The notes beneath the pieces are model-generated. The model did no database searches. It saw only the letters and a program-made list of their open reading frames with translations, and was not told where the DNA came from. A DNA stretch of 64,000 nt from Streptomyces geranii (GTDB taxonomy: Bacteria; Actinomycetota; Actinomycetes; Streptomycetales; Streptomycetaceae): assembly GCF_002954775.1 (NCBI RefSeq), contig NZ_PJME01000052.1:1-64000 (forward strand). Reading direction: 5' to 3'. The first letter of the stretch is position 1, and each line of letters begins with the position of its first letter. Below are positions 7,223 through 16,173 of the stretch, piece after piece. A program made the position numbers and the translations under genes.

Positions 7223-8911
7223 TCACCCGGCGATCACCAGCCCCACCACCTCGTCGTCCGAGAACCACACCCGTACGTCCGGACTGCCACCCGCGAATGC
7301 CCTGTGCACCGCCTGCCGGATCTCGGGGGACGGCCGGTCGAGGTTGCGCCACGCGCCGGACACGAACAGCCGGAGTCTGGGCGGGAGTTCGCGCGGGTAA
7401 GGGAGCAGCTCGTCCCAGTAGCGCTCGGCGCGGCCCGAACCGACCGCCTCCGGCAGCAGCCGGGTCACCGCCGCCCTGATGTCCGGCCGGCCCCCGATCC
7501 GCTCGGCGGTAGGCCGGCCTGGTGCGTCCCGCTGCGGGGAACCGGTGTCCCGCAGCACCGTACGGGCCGTTCCGGGGCTCATCGGCGGCCGGGCCGCCGC
7601 CTTGAGCATGCCCTGCAGCGCGGCCAGGGCGCCCGCCACCGTCGCCGCGGCGGCGGAGGTCCCGCGGAACGTGTCTGTGTACCAGGCGATCTCCTCGGGG
7701 CCGCCCCGGAGATCACCGGGCCGGTCCAGGCAGCCGCCCGCCGTCGTGACCTCGTGGCCCCAGCCCTGCGCGTCCACCCGGGCCCCGTGGTTGGAGAACG
7801 CGAGCCGGGACCGGTCGGGGCCGTGCTCGCGCCCGTGCGTGCCGGGCGGCGGGGCGCCCGCGCCGACCAGGACCGCGCCGGAGGAGGGGTGTTCGGGGTG
7901 GAAGGGGTTGCGCCACCAGTCGGGGAACCCGTCCGGGCGGCGCTCGTACACACCGTCGTCGAGCGATTCGCGGCCGTCGCCCGCGGCGGCCACCACGAGG
8001 ACGCCCCGGGCGGTGGCGTGCCGGACGGCCGCGTGGTCGTCCGGCCACCATTCGAGGGCGATACAGCCCCGCCGGTCCTCCCGGAGCGCGAAGTCGAAGC
8101 GCGGCCCCGGCCGGTGCAGCCCGACCAGGACGAGGTCTCCGGGACCGAGCCGGCCGGCGGCGGTGTGGATCGCGGCGGCAGTCCCGAGCCCCTGGACGGA
8201 CACGGCGGCCGTCACCGCGTCCGGGACGATCCCGGTGACCCCGCGCCCGTCACGGGCGCCGCCGAGCACGCCCAGCACGGACGTGCCGTGGTTGCGCCAG
8301 GCCAGGTCGGCCACCGGCGTCCCGGCCACCACCCCCGCGAGCCCGGCGGCGAGCGCCTCGTGGCCGAACTCCCAGGCACCTCCGACGTCGATCACCGTGA
8401 CGCCCCGCCCCGAACCGCCCGGCCGCTCCCACGCCCACCGGGCGTCCACCCCCTCGGGCGCGGGCCGCAGAAAGCCCTGCCGGCCGGTGAGGTCGGGGGT
8501 CGCTGTGGCGCCCGCGTCCGCCGCACCCTCCTCCGCCGCGCTCGCTCCCGTCGCCCGCGAAGTGGCGGGCAGGGCGCCCGGTTTGACGTACGCCGTGTCG
8601 ATGCCCGGCAACTCGGCGATCCCCGACCGCAGTTCACGGACCCGCGCCTCGCCGCCGCGCACCCGGTAGAACAACGCGAGGTCGGGCAGGCCGTCGGTCG
8701 TGGTCGGCCGGAGTCGCTCCTCGCCGCCGAACAGCGGTTCCAGGACGAGTCGTTCGGCACCGAGGAACCGGCCGAGCGCCGACACGTCCGCACCGGCCGC
8801 CGAGCGCACACCGTCGGGCCTGGCCCGGAGCCGGACCTCGGGGCGGGCGACGACGATCAGTTCCTGCCCGGCCGCACGACAGGTGATTCCCGGCTGTACC
8901 TGGTCGGTCAT
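7223..8911 (-). CDS. S8 family serine peptidase (subtilisin-like), apparently without signal peptide
   Basis: A 562-residue subtilase. The catalytic triad can be placed at Asp175 (Val-Ile-Asp-Val-Gly-Gly), His208 (Asn-His-Gly-Thr-Ser-Val) and Ser419 (Gly-Thr-Ser-Ala-Ala-Ala-Ala). The oxyanion-hole position, usually Asn in Ala-Ala-Gly-Asn, reads Ala-Ala-Ala-Gly-Asp-Gly with Asp312. Residues 1-120 are an N-terminal region with no hydrophobic signal peptide, followed by an Ala-rich linker. This suggests a cytosolic enzyme or an unusual export route. The start at 8911 gives Met-Thr-Asp-Gln. It is transcribed away from the Tat-exported beta-propeller gene across a 181-bp shared control region. Confidence 0.8.
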   Translation of the reverse strand: MTDQVQPGITCRAAGQELIVVARPEVRLRARPDGVRSAAGADVSALGRFLGAERLVLEPLFGGEERLRPTTTDGLPDLALFYRVRGGEARVRELRSGIAELPGIDTAYVKPGALPATSRATGASAAEEGAADAGATATPDLTGRQGFLRPAPEGVDARWAWERPGGSGRGVTVIDVGGAWEFGHEALAAGLAGVVAGTPVADLAWRNHGTSVLGVLGGARDGRGVTGIVPDAVTAAVSVQGLGTAAAIHTAAGRLGPGDLVLVGLHRPGPRFDFALREDRRGCIALEWWPDDHAAVRHATARGVLVVAAAGDGRESLDDGVYERRPDGFPDWWRNPFHPEHPSSGAVLVGAGAPPPGTHGREHGPDRSRLAFSNHGARVDAQGWGHEVTTAGGCLDRPGDLRGGPEEIAWYTDTFRGTSAAAATVAGALAALQGMLKAAARPPMSPGTARTVLRDTGSPQRDAPGRPTAERIGGRPDIRAAVTRLLPEAVGSGRAERYWDELLPYPRELPPRLRLFVSGAWRNLDRPSPEIRQAVHRAFAGGSPDVRVWFSDDEVVGLVIAG

Positions 8912-9092
8912 CGCAAACCGCTCCCTTCGGTCCGTGCGGGTGCCAAACAGGGCTCTTCGGTGCGTCCTTGCTGTCGAGGTGCTGTCGACTCACTGTGGCA
9001 GGGTGTGGTGCGAGTGGACATGTGATGTGGTGGCGGGGTCAGTTGACCCGCAGGACCGGCCAACTGCCGGTCCCTTCCTGGAAGGAAACCCC

Positions 9093-10058
9093 GTGGCACC
9101 CACACACGGTTCCTTCGCACGCCAAGTCAGCCGCCGCGGACTCCTCGTCGCGGGAGCCGCCACCGTGTCCGCCGCCCTGGTCGCCTCACCGGCCGCCGCC
9201 TCCCCGAAGAACCTGCCGACCCTGATACCCCTGCCGAACGGTTTCCGCCCCGAAGGCATAGCCACCGGAGCCGGCCCCTACGCCTATCTGGGCTCGCTCG
9301 GTGACGGCTCGATCTACCGCGCCGATCTGCGCACCGGCGCCGGCGAGATCATCTCGGCCGGACCCGGCACCCCCTCCGTCGGGCTCAAACTCGACGCCCA
9401 GGGACGGCTGTTCGTCGCAGCCCGCGCCCAGGGCGCCCGCGTCGTGGACACCCGTACCGGCGCGGTCCTCGCCTCCTACGCCCTCACCACGGCGACCCCC
9501 ACCTTCGCCAACGACGTGTTCCTGACCAAGCGCGCGGCGGTCTTCACCGACTCGTTCCAGCCCGCTCTGTACGTCCTCCCGCTCGGCCGGGGCGGCGCGC
9601 TGCCGGACGCCTCCGACGTCGTACGGATCACCCTGAGCGGTGACTGGAGCCAGGTGCCCGGCGAGGTCGTCAACGCCAACGGCATCACCGCCACCCCCGA
9701 CGGAAAGGCGCTGCTCGTCGTCCAGTCCGGGGTCGGCGGACTGCACCGGGTGGACCCGCGCACCGGGGTCACCCGGCTTGTCGGGCTCGGGGACGCGGCG
9801 CCGCTCACCAACGGCGACGGTCTGCTGCTGATCGGGCGCACGCTGTACGTCGTACAGAACCGGCAGAACGCGATCGACGTGTTCACGCTCTCCCCGGACG
9901 GCAGCAGCGGGGTCTTCCGGCGGCGCGTCACCGACCCGGACTTCGATGTGCCGACGACCGTGGCCGCGTACCGCAACCGGCTGTATCTGCCCAACGCCCG
10001 CTTCACCACGACGCCGACGCCCGACACGACGTACGCCGTGGTCGCCGTCGACCGCTGA
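9093..10058 (+). CDS. Tat-exported SMP-30/beta-propeller-like protein
   Basis: A 321-residue exported protein. The N-terminus carries a twin-arginine signal, Ser-Arg-Arg-Gly-Leu-Leu-Val with Arg14-Arg15, then a hydrophobic Ala-rich stretch and a probable Ala-x-Ala cleavage site near 35. The rest is a series of beta-propeller blades of the SMP-30/gluconolactonase or NHL type, with repeated Gly-Asp-Gly and Leu-Asp-x-x-Gly-Arg-Leu-Phe-Val-Ala strands. The ligand and any enzyme activity are unknown. An upstream frame is open from 8700, but the GTG at 9093 has GGAAGGA six bases before it and yields the clean signal peptide. The matching export genes tatA and tatC are at the right end of the window. 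Confidence 0.78.
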   Translation: MAPTHGSFARQVSRRGLLVAGAATVSAALVASPAAASPKNLPTLIPLPNGFRPEGIATGAGPYAYLGSLGDGSIYRADLRTGAGEIISAGPGTPSVGLKLDAQGRLFVAARAQGARVVDTRTGAVLASYALTTATPTFANDVFLTKRAAVFTDSFQPALYVLPLGRGGALPDASDVVRITLSGDWSQVPGEVVNANGITATPDGKALLVVQSGVGGLHRVDPRTGVTRLVGLGDAAPLTNGDGLLLIGRTLYVVQNRQNAIDVFTLSPDGSSGVFRRRVTDPDFDVPTTVAAYRNRLYLPNARFTTTPTPDTTYAVVAVDR

Positions 10059-10077
10059 CGGATTCCGTACACGGGGG

Positions 10078-10110
10078 AAGGGCCGGTGCGCGTGGTGCGC
10101 ACCGGCCCTT
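10078..10110. terminator. Bidirectional hairpin between the propeller gene and parJ
   Basis: A perfect 14-bp stem (10078-10091 with 10097-10110) and a 5-base loop lie between convergent genes. The arms end in AA/TT pairs, so a short U-run is made in both directions. Confidence 0.8.
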
Positions 10111-10132
10111 CCCGCCGTCCGGTCCGACCGGG

Positions 10133-11143
10133 TCAGTCCTCCGCCGGCGGGTCCTCGTCGTCCGTGCTCGGGAGCTGGGGCGGTTTCGGCGGCTGCGGCT
10201 TCGGGCGGGGTGCGGCCGGGTTGTCGCGGAGGTACGACGCGCTGTCCGTGCCGTCCGCCGTGGCGTGGCCGCCGGGGACCGGACCGGGGCCCCCGGGGCC
10301 GCCGCCGTCACGGCGGCGCAGATAGCGTTCGAACTCGCGTGCGATCGCCTCGCCCGTCGCCTCGGGCAGCTCGGCGGTGTCCCTGGCCTCCTCCAGCGTC
10401 TGCACGTACTCCGCGACCTCGCTGTCCTCGGCGGCCAGCTGGTCCACGCCCACCTGCCAGGCGCGCGCGTCCTCGGGCAGCTCGCCCAGCGGGATGCGGA
10501 CGTCGATCAGGTCCTCCAGACGGTTCAGGAGGGACAGCGTGGCCTTCGGGTTGGGCGGCTGCGAGACGTAGTGCGGGACCGCCGCCCACAGCGACACCGC
10601 CGGTACGCCCGCGTGCGTGCACGCCTCCTGGAGGATGCCGACGATGCCCGTGGGGCCCTCGTACTTGGTCTCCTCCAGGTCCATCCGCTGGGCCAGATCC
10701 GGGTCGGAGGTGACCCCGCTGACCGGAACCGGACGGGTGTGCGGGGTGTCACCGAGCAGGGCGCCCAGGATCACCACCAGCTCCACACCCAGTTCGTGCG
10801 CGAAGCCAAGCAGCTCGTTGCAGAACGAGCGCCAGCGCATCGACGGCTCGATGCCCCGGACCAGGACCAGGTCACGGGGCTTGTCGCCGCCCACCCGGAC
10901 CACCGACAACCTTGTCGTCGGCCAGGTGATCTTGCGCACACCGGCATCCAGCCACACGGTGGGGCGGTTGACCTGGAAGTCGTAGTAGTCCTCGGCGTCG
11001 AGCGCCGCGAACACCTCGCCCTTCCACTCCCGGTCCAGATGCGCGACCGCGCTGGAAGCGGCGTCGCCTGCGTCGTTCCAACCCTCGAACGCGGCCACCA
11101 TGACTGGGTCGATCAGCTCGGGAACCCCCTCCAGCTCGATCAC
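10133..11143 (-). CDS. parJ: PAC2 family actinobacterial signature protein, probable ParJ
   Basis: A 336-residue PAC2-fold protein. The conserved core Glu-Gly-Trp-Asn-Asp-Ala-Gly-Asp-Ala-Ala lies at about 19-28, and the C-terminal 60 residues are a Pro- and Gly-rich tail. Its position between the mshC cluster and the glycerol genes matches S. coelicolor SCO1662 as I remember it. SCO1662 was described as ParJ, which regulates ParA polymerisation during sporulation septation and chromosome segregation. GTG 11143 is chosen because GGAAGGAGG lies about 6 bases upstream; the longer frame to 11179 runs over that site. The PAC2 assignment is firm, while the ParJ name rests on recalled synteny and family. 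Confidence 0.75.
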   Translation of the reverse strand: MIELEGVPELIDPVMVAAFEGWNDAGDAASSAVAHLDREWKGEVFAALDAEDYYDFQVNRPTVWLDAGVRKITWPTTRLSVVRVGGDKPRDLVLVRGIEPSMRWRSFCNELLGFAHELGVELVVILGALLGDTPHTRPVPVSGVTSDPDLAQRMDLEETKYEGPTGIVGILQEACTHAGVPAVSLWAAVPHYVSQPPNPKATLSLLNRLEDLIDVRIPLGELPEDARAWQVGVDQLAAEDSEVAEYVQTLEEARDTAELPEATGEAIAREFERYLRRRDGGGPGGPGPVPGGHATADGTDSASYLRDNPAAPRPKPQPPKPPQLPSTDDEDPPAED

Positions 11144-11312
11144 CCAGCGCCTCCTTCCGACGTGCCCTCGTTTGACCACCCAACCTTACGGCGTGTGGCG
11201 GGGGCGCCCGCAGCCCCCTTGCACGGGGGAGTGAACGGATCACTGCCCCGATGGACGCCCGTAAACACCACCCTTGAGCCACCCCGCACCACCCCCCTCA
11301 CAAGTGAGGGGG

Positions 11313-11984
11313 TCAGAGGGTCGACCTGAGCCACTGCTCCACGCTCGCGATGTGCACCGTCGCCCACGACCGCGCCGCCTCCGCGTCCCGGTCGCGCAGG
11401 GCGCCCAGGATCGCCCGGTGCTCGTGCAGCGTACGGCTGACCGCGTCCTCCTGGGTCAGCCCGCGCCAGATCCGGGCCCGGGTGGTGGGCCCGGACAGAC
11501 CGTCGAGCAGCGAACAGAGCACCGAGTTGCCGGAGCTCTGCACGATGCCCCGGTGGAACTCCAGGTCGGCGGCGACCAGTTCCTCCACCGACGGCGCTCC
11601 GCCGAGCCGGTCCAACTGGGCGGAGAGCGCGTCCAGTTGCTGCTCGCTGATGCGCGCCGCCGCCATCGCGGTCGCGGCCGGTTCCAGGATGCGGCGCACG
11701 GCCAGGAACTCCAGGACCGTGTCGTCGCGGTGGAAGTCGACGACGAAACTCAGTGCTTCGAGGAGGAGTTGGGGATCGAGACTGGTGACATAGGTGCCGT
11801 CGCCCTGCCGCACGTCGAGGATCCGGATGAGCGACAGGGCGCGCACCGCCTCCCGCAAGGAGTTGCGGGACAGGCCGAGTTCGGCCGCCAGCTCGCTCTC
11901 CTTGGGCAGCCGGTCGCCGGGGCGCAGCGACCCGGAGACGATCATTCCCTTGATCTTCTCGATCGCCTCGTCGGTGACTGCCAT
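11313..11984 (-). CDS. FadR-type GntR transcriptional regulator
   Basis: A 223-residue repressor-type regulator. The winged helix-turn-helix occupies about 5-68 (Arg-Leu-Pro-Lys-Glu-Ser-Glu-Leu-Ala-Ala-Glu-Leu, then Ser-Arg-Asn-Ser-Leu-Arg-Glu-Ala-Val). The rest is an all-helical FCD effector domain with the metal-ligand pattern Asp-x-x-x-His (Asp-Leu-Glu-Phe-His-Arg) and a later His. It lies 174 bases downstream of the amidohydrolase on the same strand, so it may be the last gene of the thionucleoside operon or its separate regulator. The effector is unknown. FadR-type members usually bind carboxylic or sugar acids. Confidence 0.85.
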   Translation of the reverse strand: MAVTDEAIEKIKGMIVSGSLRPGDRLPKESELAAELGLSRNSLREAVRALSLIRILDVRQGDGTYVTSLDPQLLLEALSFVVDFHRDDTVLEFLAVRRILEPAATAMAAARISEQQLDALSAQLDRLGGAPSVEELVAADLEFHRGIVQSSGNSVLCSLLDGLSGPTTRARIWRGLTQEDAVSRTLHEHRAILGALRDRDAEAARSWATVHIASVEQWLRSTL

Positions 11985-12158
11985 GGCGGGCCTCCCTGCC
12001 GTTCTGACCTGTCGTGCAGACCTGTCGTTCAGACATCCGATGTCTCAGGCCATTATGGGGGTTCAGTGGGCTGAACGGGACGCAAAGTGCGATGTCAGCC
12101 CGTACGAGGGTCCCCCAAGGGTGGCGGAAACGGTACCCGCGCGCTGCCGGTTCGGTTT

Positions 12159-13472
12159 TCAGGCGAGTGCTTCCAGGTCGGCGAGGGCGGCGGCCTCGTC
12201 GATCGTGGTGAGGGTCCGGTTCCGCATCAGCACCCTGCCGTCCACGACGGTGTCCCGGACGTCCGCCGAGTGCGCCGCGTACGCGAGCGTCGACCAGGGG
12301 TCGTGCCGGGGCCGCAGATGCGGGGCGTTCAGGTCGAGCACGATCAGGTCGGCCCGCTTGCCCACCTCCAGCGAGCCCAGCCGGTCGCCCAGGCCCAGCG
12401 CCTTAGCGCCCTCGACGGTCGCCATGCGTACGGCCTGCTCGGCGCCGACGGCCGTGGGGTCGCCGCCCGCCTTGTGCACCAGGGCCGCCTGGCGGACCGC
12501 CCCCAGCACGTCCAGGGTGTTGGAGCTGACGGCCCCGTCCGTGCCGAGGCCGACCGTGACGCCCGCGCTGAGCAGCCGGGGCACGGGCGCGATACCGCAG
12601 CCGAGCTTCAGATTGGAGACCGGACAGTGGGCGACGGCCGTGCCGGTGCGGGCCAGCGCCGCGATCTCCGGCCCGGTCAGGTCCACGGCGTGGGCCAGCA
12701 GCAGGTCGGGGCCGAGCAGCCCGATCGAGTCGAGCAACTCGACAGGGCGCTTGCCGTACTTGACCTCGACGGTGGCGACCTCGGTCGCGTTCTCGGCGGC
12801 GTGGATGTGCAGCAGCGCGCCGAACTCCCGTGCCAGGGCGGCGATCTCGACCAACTGGTCGGGGGAGAGGGTGTAGGTGGAGTGCGCGAAGAGGATCGGG
12901 CGGAACCCGGGGCGCGGGCTGCCGCGCGACTCCAGGTCCTGGCGAGCCCAGGCCAGCCGGTCCTCGTAGGCGATGCCGTCGGGCGGCTGCGGTACGTCCA
13001 TGAAGGTGGGGCCGGTGTGCAGCCGCCAGCCCGCCTCACGGGCCGCCTGTTCGGCCGCCTCGTGGAACCAGTACATGTCGAGGGCCGAGGTCACCCCGGC
13101 GCGCACGCTCTCGGCGACCGCGAGCCGGACGGCCGCCGCCACGTTCTCCGGCGAGAGCAGCTGCGCCTCCCACTTGAGCACGCGCTCCAGGAAGCCCTGA
13201 AGGGTGACGTCGTCGGCCCGGCCGCGCAGGAGCGTCATCGCGAGGTGGGTGTGCGTGTTGACGAGGCCGGGCAGGATCAGGCAGTTCGAGGCGTCAAGGG
13301 ACTCGGTGGCTGTGAACCGAGTTGTCAGCTCGGAAGCCGGTCCTACGGCGACGATCTCGCCGTCGCGCACGGCGACGGCCCCGGTGTGAACAACGGTTCC
13401 GGCCTCGTCGACTGTGAGCACGTCGCCGCCGTGGACGAGCAGGTCGATCGGTTCACGCTGAGACTCACTCAT
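12159..13472 (-). CDS. mtaD: Amidohydrolase, MTA/SAH deaminase type
   Basis: A 437-residue member of the amidohydrolase superfamily, in the branch of 5'-methylthioadenosine/S-adenosylhomocysteine deaminases. Metal ligands are visible at His74 and His76 (His-Thr-His), His224 (His-Ile-His) and Asp312 (Gly-Thr-Asp-Gly). The His-Cys-Pro-Val-Ser-Asn-Leu-Lys-Leu segment at 282-290 is typical of this branch. The expected reaction converts MTA to methylthioinosine with ammonia release. Guanine or 8-oxoguanine deaminase activity is an alternative. Its start overlaps the stop of the phosphorylase gene by 4 bases (ATGA). It is the sixth gene of an operon with a nucleoside importer, which supports a nucleoside substrate. 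Confidence 0.78.
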   Translation of the reverse strand: MSESQREPIDLLVHGGDVLTVDEAGTVVHTGAVAVRDGEIVAVGPASELTTRFTATESLDASNCLILPGLVNTHTHLAMTLLRGRADDVTLQGFLERVLKWEAQLLSPENVAAAVRLAVAESVRAGVTSALDMYWFHEAAEQAAREAGWRLHTGPTFMDVPQPPDGIAYEDRLAWARQDLESRGSPRPGFRPILFAHSTYTLSPDQLVEIAALAREFGALLHIHAAENATEVATVEVKYGKRPVELLDSIGLLGPDLLLAHAVDLTGPEIAALARTGTAVAHCPVSNLKLGCGIAPVPRLLSAGVTVGLGTDGAVSSNTLDVLGAVRQAALVHKAGGDPTAVGAEQAVRMATVEGAKALGLGDRLGSLEVGKRADLIVLDLNAPHLRPRHDPWSTLAYAAHSADVRDTVVDGRVLMRNRTLTTIDEAAALADLEALA

Positions 13473-14245
13473 ACGAGGGGCTCCCCGGACTCGTTCTCGG
13501 CCTCGGCCTCCGCCAGCAGCCGCAGCGCCTCCAGCGACACCACCGCGCCGCGCTCCACACCCTCCGCGACGACCTCCCGGTGCGGGTTGTAGCCGCCGGT
13601 GACGGTCTCGTCGACCAGTTCATCGGCGTTCGCCCCGTCGACGACGACCACTCCGCCCGCGACCAGTCCGCGCAGCGATGCGGTCACCAGCAGCGCGCTC
13701 AACTCCATCTCGATGGCGGCGAGTCCGGCGCCCTCGTAGGAGAAGAGGGGGAGCAGACCGGGCTGGAAGGCGGCCCGCGTCCACACGATGCCCCGGTGGT
13801 GCGGGGCGCCCGCCTCGCGCGCCGCCCGCTGGAGCGCGAGCACCGCCTCCGGGGAGGACACCGCCGGGTACTCCGGGGGCAGCAACTGCTGGGTGACACC
13901 GTCGTCCCGGACGGCCGCCTCCGCGATCACGAGGTCGCCGTCGCCGATCCCCGGCCGCATCGCACCGGCCGTACCGAACCGCAGGAAGGTCCGCACACCG
14001 GCGTCCGCCAGCTCCTGGAACAGCAGGATCGCCCCCGGGCCGCCCACCCCGTGCGAGGCGACCAGCACCGGCACGCCCTTCCAACTCCCGCTGAACACCC
14101 GGTATTCGCGGTGGTACGACACCTCCCGCGCGCCCTCCAGCTTCGCGCCGACGAGAGCGGCACGCTGCGGGTCGCCGACGACCAGCGCGCGCGGCGGCAG
14201 CCCCGTGCGGGGTATCCGGGTGACGGGCAACAGGTCCTGCGTCAT
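13469..14245 (-). CDS. NP-I family nucleoside phosphorylase
   Basis: A 258-residue cytosolic phosphorylase of the hexameric Udp/DeoD-like group. It shows the phosphate-binding Gly-Asp-Pro-x-Arg at 24-28, His-Gly-Val-Gly-Gly-Pro-Gly at 65-71, Arg-Phe-Gly-Thr-Ala-Gly-Ala at 89-95 and the ribose-binding Glu-Met-Glu at 179-181. It splits a nucleoside with phosphate to give base and pentose-1-phosphate. Beside an MTA-type deaminase and a cysteine-leader operon, methylthioinosine (giving MTR-1-P for MtnA) is an attractive substrate. Uridine or inosine are equally consistent with the fold. ATG 14245 overlaps the stop of the upstream permease by 4 bases. Confidence 0.82.
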   Translation of the reverse strand: MTQDLLPVTRIPRTGLPPRALVVGDPQRAALVGAKLEGAREVSYHREYRVFSGSWKGVPVLVASHGVGGPGAILLFQELADAGVRTFLRFGTAGAMRPGIGDGDLVIAEAAVRDDGVTQQLLPPEYPAVSSPEAVLALQRAAREAGAPHHRGIVWTRAAFQPGLLPLFSYEGAGLAAIEMELSALLVTASLRGLVAGGVVVVDGANADELVDETVTGGYNPHREVVAEGVERGAVVSLEALRLLAEAEAENESGEPLV

Positions 14246-15135
14246 GAAACGGCTCCGGTGGGAGTTGGGTCGGCGGTGGTGGACGTGGCAGGGGTACGGC
14301 GACGGCGGCGGGCCGTCGTCAGGAAGAGGGCGCCGAGCGTGACGACGTACGGCGCCGCGTCGGTCGCCTGCTGCGGCAGACCGAGGCCCTGGAGCCGGAA
14401 GCCGGCCGCCTCCGCGACACCGAACAGCAGCGCCGCCAGCAGCACCCCGAACGGCAGCGCACGGCCCAGCATCACCGCGACGACGGCGATCCAGCCGCGC
14501 CCCGCCGTCATGTTCTCCGAGAACAAGGTGACGTTGCCGAGGGCGAGTTGGGCCCCCGCGAGCCCGCACAGCACACCCGAGACGAGCACGGCCGCGTACT
14601 GGTACTTGACCGGGCTCACCCCGAGCGTGGCCGCCGCGTCCGGTGCCTCGCCGACCCCGCGCAGCCGGAGCCCCCACACATGCCGGGACAGCATCAGCGC
14701 GGCCACGCCGACCGACGCCCACGCCAGATAGGCGAGCGGCGAGAAGCCACCGACCAACGGCAGCCCGGCCAGTGACGGATCGTCAAAAGTGCCCTGCACA
14801 CCGAAGACGGTACGGAGGAGGAAGCTGGTGAGGCCAACCGCCAGCAGATTCAGGGCGATTCCGAGCACCACCGCGTCCCCGCGCAGGGTGACCGCGCCCA
14901 CGGCCAGGATGAGCGAGTACGCGGCGGAGGCGAGGGCCGCCGCCAGGACGCCGAGCCAGGGGCTGCCGGTGAACCAGCTCGTGGCCACGGCGGTGAAGCA
15001 GCCCATCAGCATCATGCCTTCGAGGCCGATGTTGAAGACGCCCGCACGCTCGCAGACGGCCCCGCCGAGCGCGGCCAGCAGGATGGGCGTCAGCGCGCGC
15101 AGCGCCGACATGAGGAGATCGGAGTCGAAGAACAT
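14242..15135 (-). CDS. ABC transporter permease, nucleoside (BMP-type) system, second subunit
   Basis: A 297-residue integral membrane protein of the branched-chain/ribose permease family, YufQ/NupQ type. It has about eight to nine hydrophobic helices and the conserved Gly-Val-Phe-Asn-Ile-Gly-Leu-Glu-Gly-Met-Met-Leu segment near residue 35. The C-terminal tail is Arg- and Thr-rich. ATG 15135 is chosen because AAGGAGG lies at 15143-15149. The frame is open much further upstream, but that would overlap the first permease. Stop and start of the two permease genes overlap by one base (TGATG). It pairs with the first permease to form the membrane pore. Confidence 0.88.
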   Translation of the reverse strand: MFFDSDLLMSALRALTPILLAALGGAVCERAGVFNIGLEGMMLMGCFTAVATSWFTGSPWLGVLAAALASAAYSLILAVGAVTLRGDAVVLGIALNLLAVGLTSFLLRTVFGVQGTFDDPSLAGLPLVGGFSPLAYLAWASVGVAALMLSRHVWGLRLRGVGEAPDAAATLGVSPVKYQYAAVLVSGVLCGLAGAQLALGNVTLFSENMTAGRGWIAVVAVMLGRALPFGVLLAALLFGVAEAAGFRLQGLGLPQQATDAAPYVVTLGALFLTTARRRRRTPATSTTADPTPTGAVS

Positions 15136-16172
15136 CACACCGCCTCCTTGCGACGGTTGAACCACCACTGGGGGAAGCGCAGTCGCGCCGCCAGGAACAC
15201 GATCACGATCGCCTGGAGCACCTGCGTCAGCTCGCGCGGCACCTCGGTCGTCCGCTCCATCGACAGGCCGCCCACTTGCAGCACGGCGAAGAAGAAGGAG
15301 GCCAGGACCGTCCCGACGGGGGAGGCAGCCGCGAGCAGGGCCGCCGTCAGTCCCGTCCAGGTGTAGCCGGAGGCGGTGAGCGAACCGTCCAGGAAGCGGT
15401 ACGGGAAGCTCAACACCCCTATGGCGCCCACGAGTCCGGCCAGCGCGCCCGACACCGCCATCAGCCGCAGCGTCAGGCCCTTGCGCTCGACACCCGCGTA
15501 CGCGGAGAAGCGGGCGTTGAGGCCGGTCATCCGCATCTCGTAGCCGAACGCGGTGCGTCGGTCGGTGAACCAGTAGGCGGCAGCGGCCACGACCACCAGC
15601 AGCAGTCCGACCGTCACGGTCGACGAACCGAAGGTGGCCAGCGCTACCCCGTCCGGGAGTTGCCGGGTCTGGGGGAGGCTGGAGCCGGGCTCCTTCAGCG
15701 GATAGCGGGCCAGGTAGGAGGCGAAGGACGCCGCCGGATAGCTCAGCAGCAGGCTGCTCACCAGCAGCGGTACGCCGAACCGGTTCTCGCACACGGCGGC
15801 CAGGGCCGCGTACCCGGCACCGGCGGCCATGCCCGCGAGCAGCGAGAGGACGACGGTGAGCGGCGCGGGCAGCGGCGAGTACAGCCCCGTCACGGCCGCC
15901 GCCATCCCGCCGAGCACCAACTGCCCGTCCCCGCCCAGGTTGATGAGCCCGGCGCGCAGCGGAACGGCCAGCGCGAGGGCCAGTCCCAGCACGCTCGTCA
16001 GGGTGGTCAGCGTCGACCCGATCCCGTCGGCCCCCAGCGAACCGGTGATGACCGCCTCGTACGCGGCGACCGGATCGGCGCCGGTCCCGACGAGGAACAG
16101 GGCGCCGATGACGACCCCGGCGAGCACGGAGAAGGCGACGGGGGAGGCGACAACTGCCTTTATTCGATGCAT
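15135..16172 (-). CDS. ABC transporter permease, nucleoside (BMP-type) system, first subunit
   Basis: A 345-residue integral membrane protein of the YufP/NupP type, with about nine to ten helices. It contains the conserved Arg-Ala-Gly-Leu-Ile-Asn-Leu-Gly-Gly-Asp-Gly-Gln-Leu segment near residue 78 and the cytoplasmic coupling segment Met-Arg-Met-Thr-Gly-Leu-Asn near 218, which contacts the ATPase. It starts one base after the stop of the ATPase gene, so the two are almost certainly translated in a coupled way. Confidence 0.88.
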   Translation of the reverse strand: MHRIKAVVASPVAFSVLAGVVIGALFLVGTGADPVAAYEAVITGSLGADGIGSTLTTLTSVLGLALALAVPLRAGLINLGGDGQLVLGGMAAAVTGLYSPLPAPLTVVLSLLAGMAAGAGYAALAAVCENRFGVPLLVSSLLLSYPAASFASYLARYPLKEPGSSLPQTRQLPDGVALATFGSSTVTVGLLLVVVAAAAYWFTDRRTAFGYEMRMTGLNARFSAYAGVERKGLTLRLMAVSGALAGLVGAIGVLSFPYRFLDGSLTASGYTWTGLTAALLAAASPVGTVLASFFFAVLQVGGLSMERTTEVPRELTQVLQAIVIVFLAARLRFPQWWFNRRKEAV

Positions 16173-16173
16173 G

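Noticed and set aside
13469..14245. Naming the phosphorylase MtnP
   Set aside because: Its motifs (Gly-Asp-Pro-x-Arg, Glu-Met-Glu) are those of the hexameric Udp/DeoD group, not the trimeric MTAP/MtnP group, so no symbol is given.
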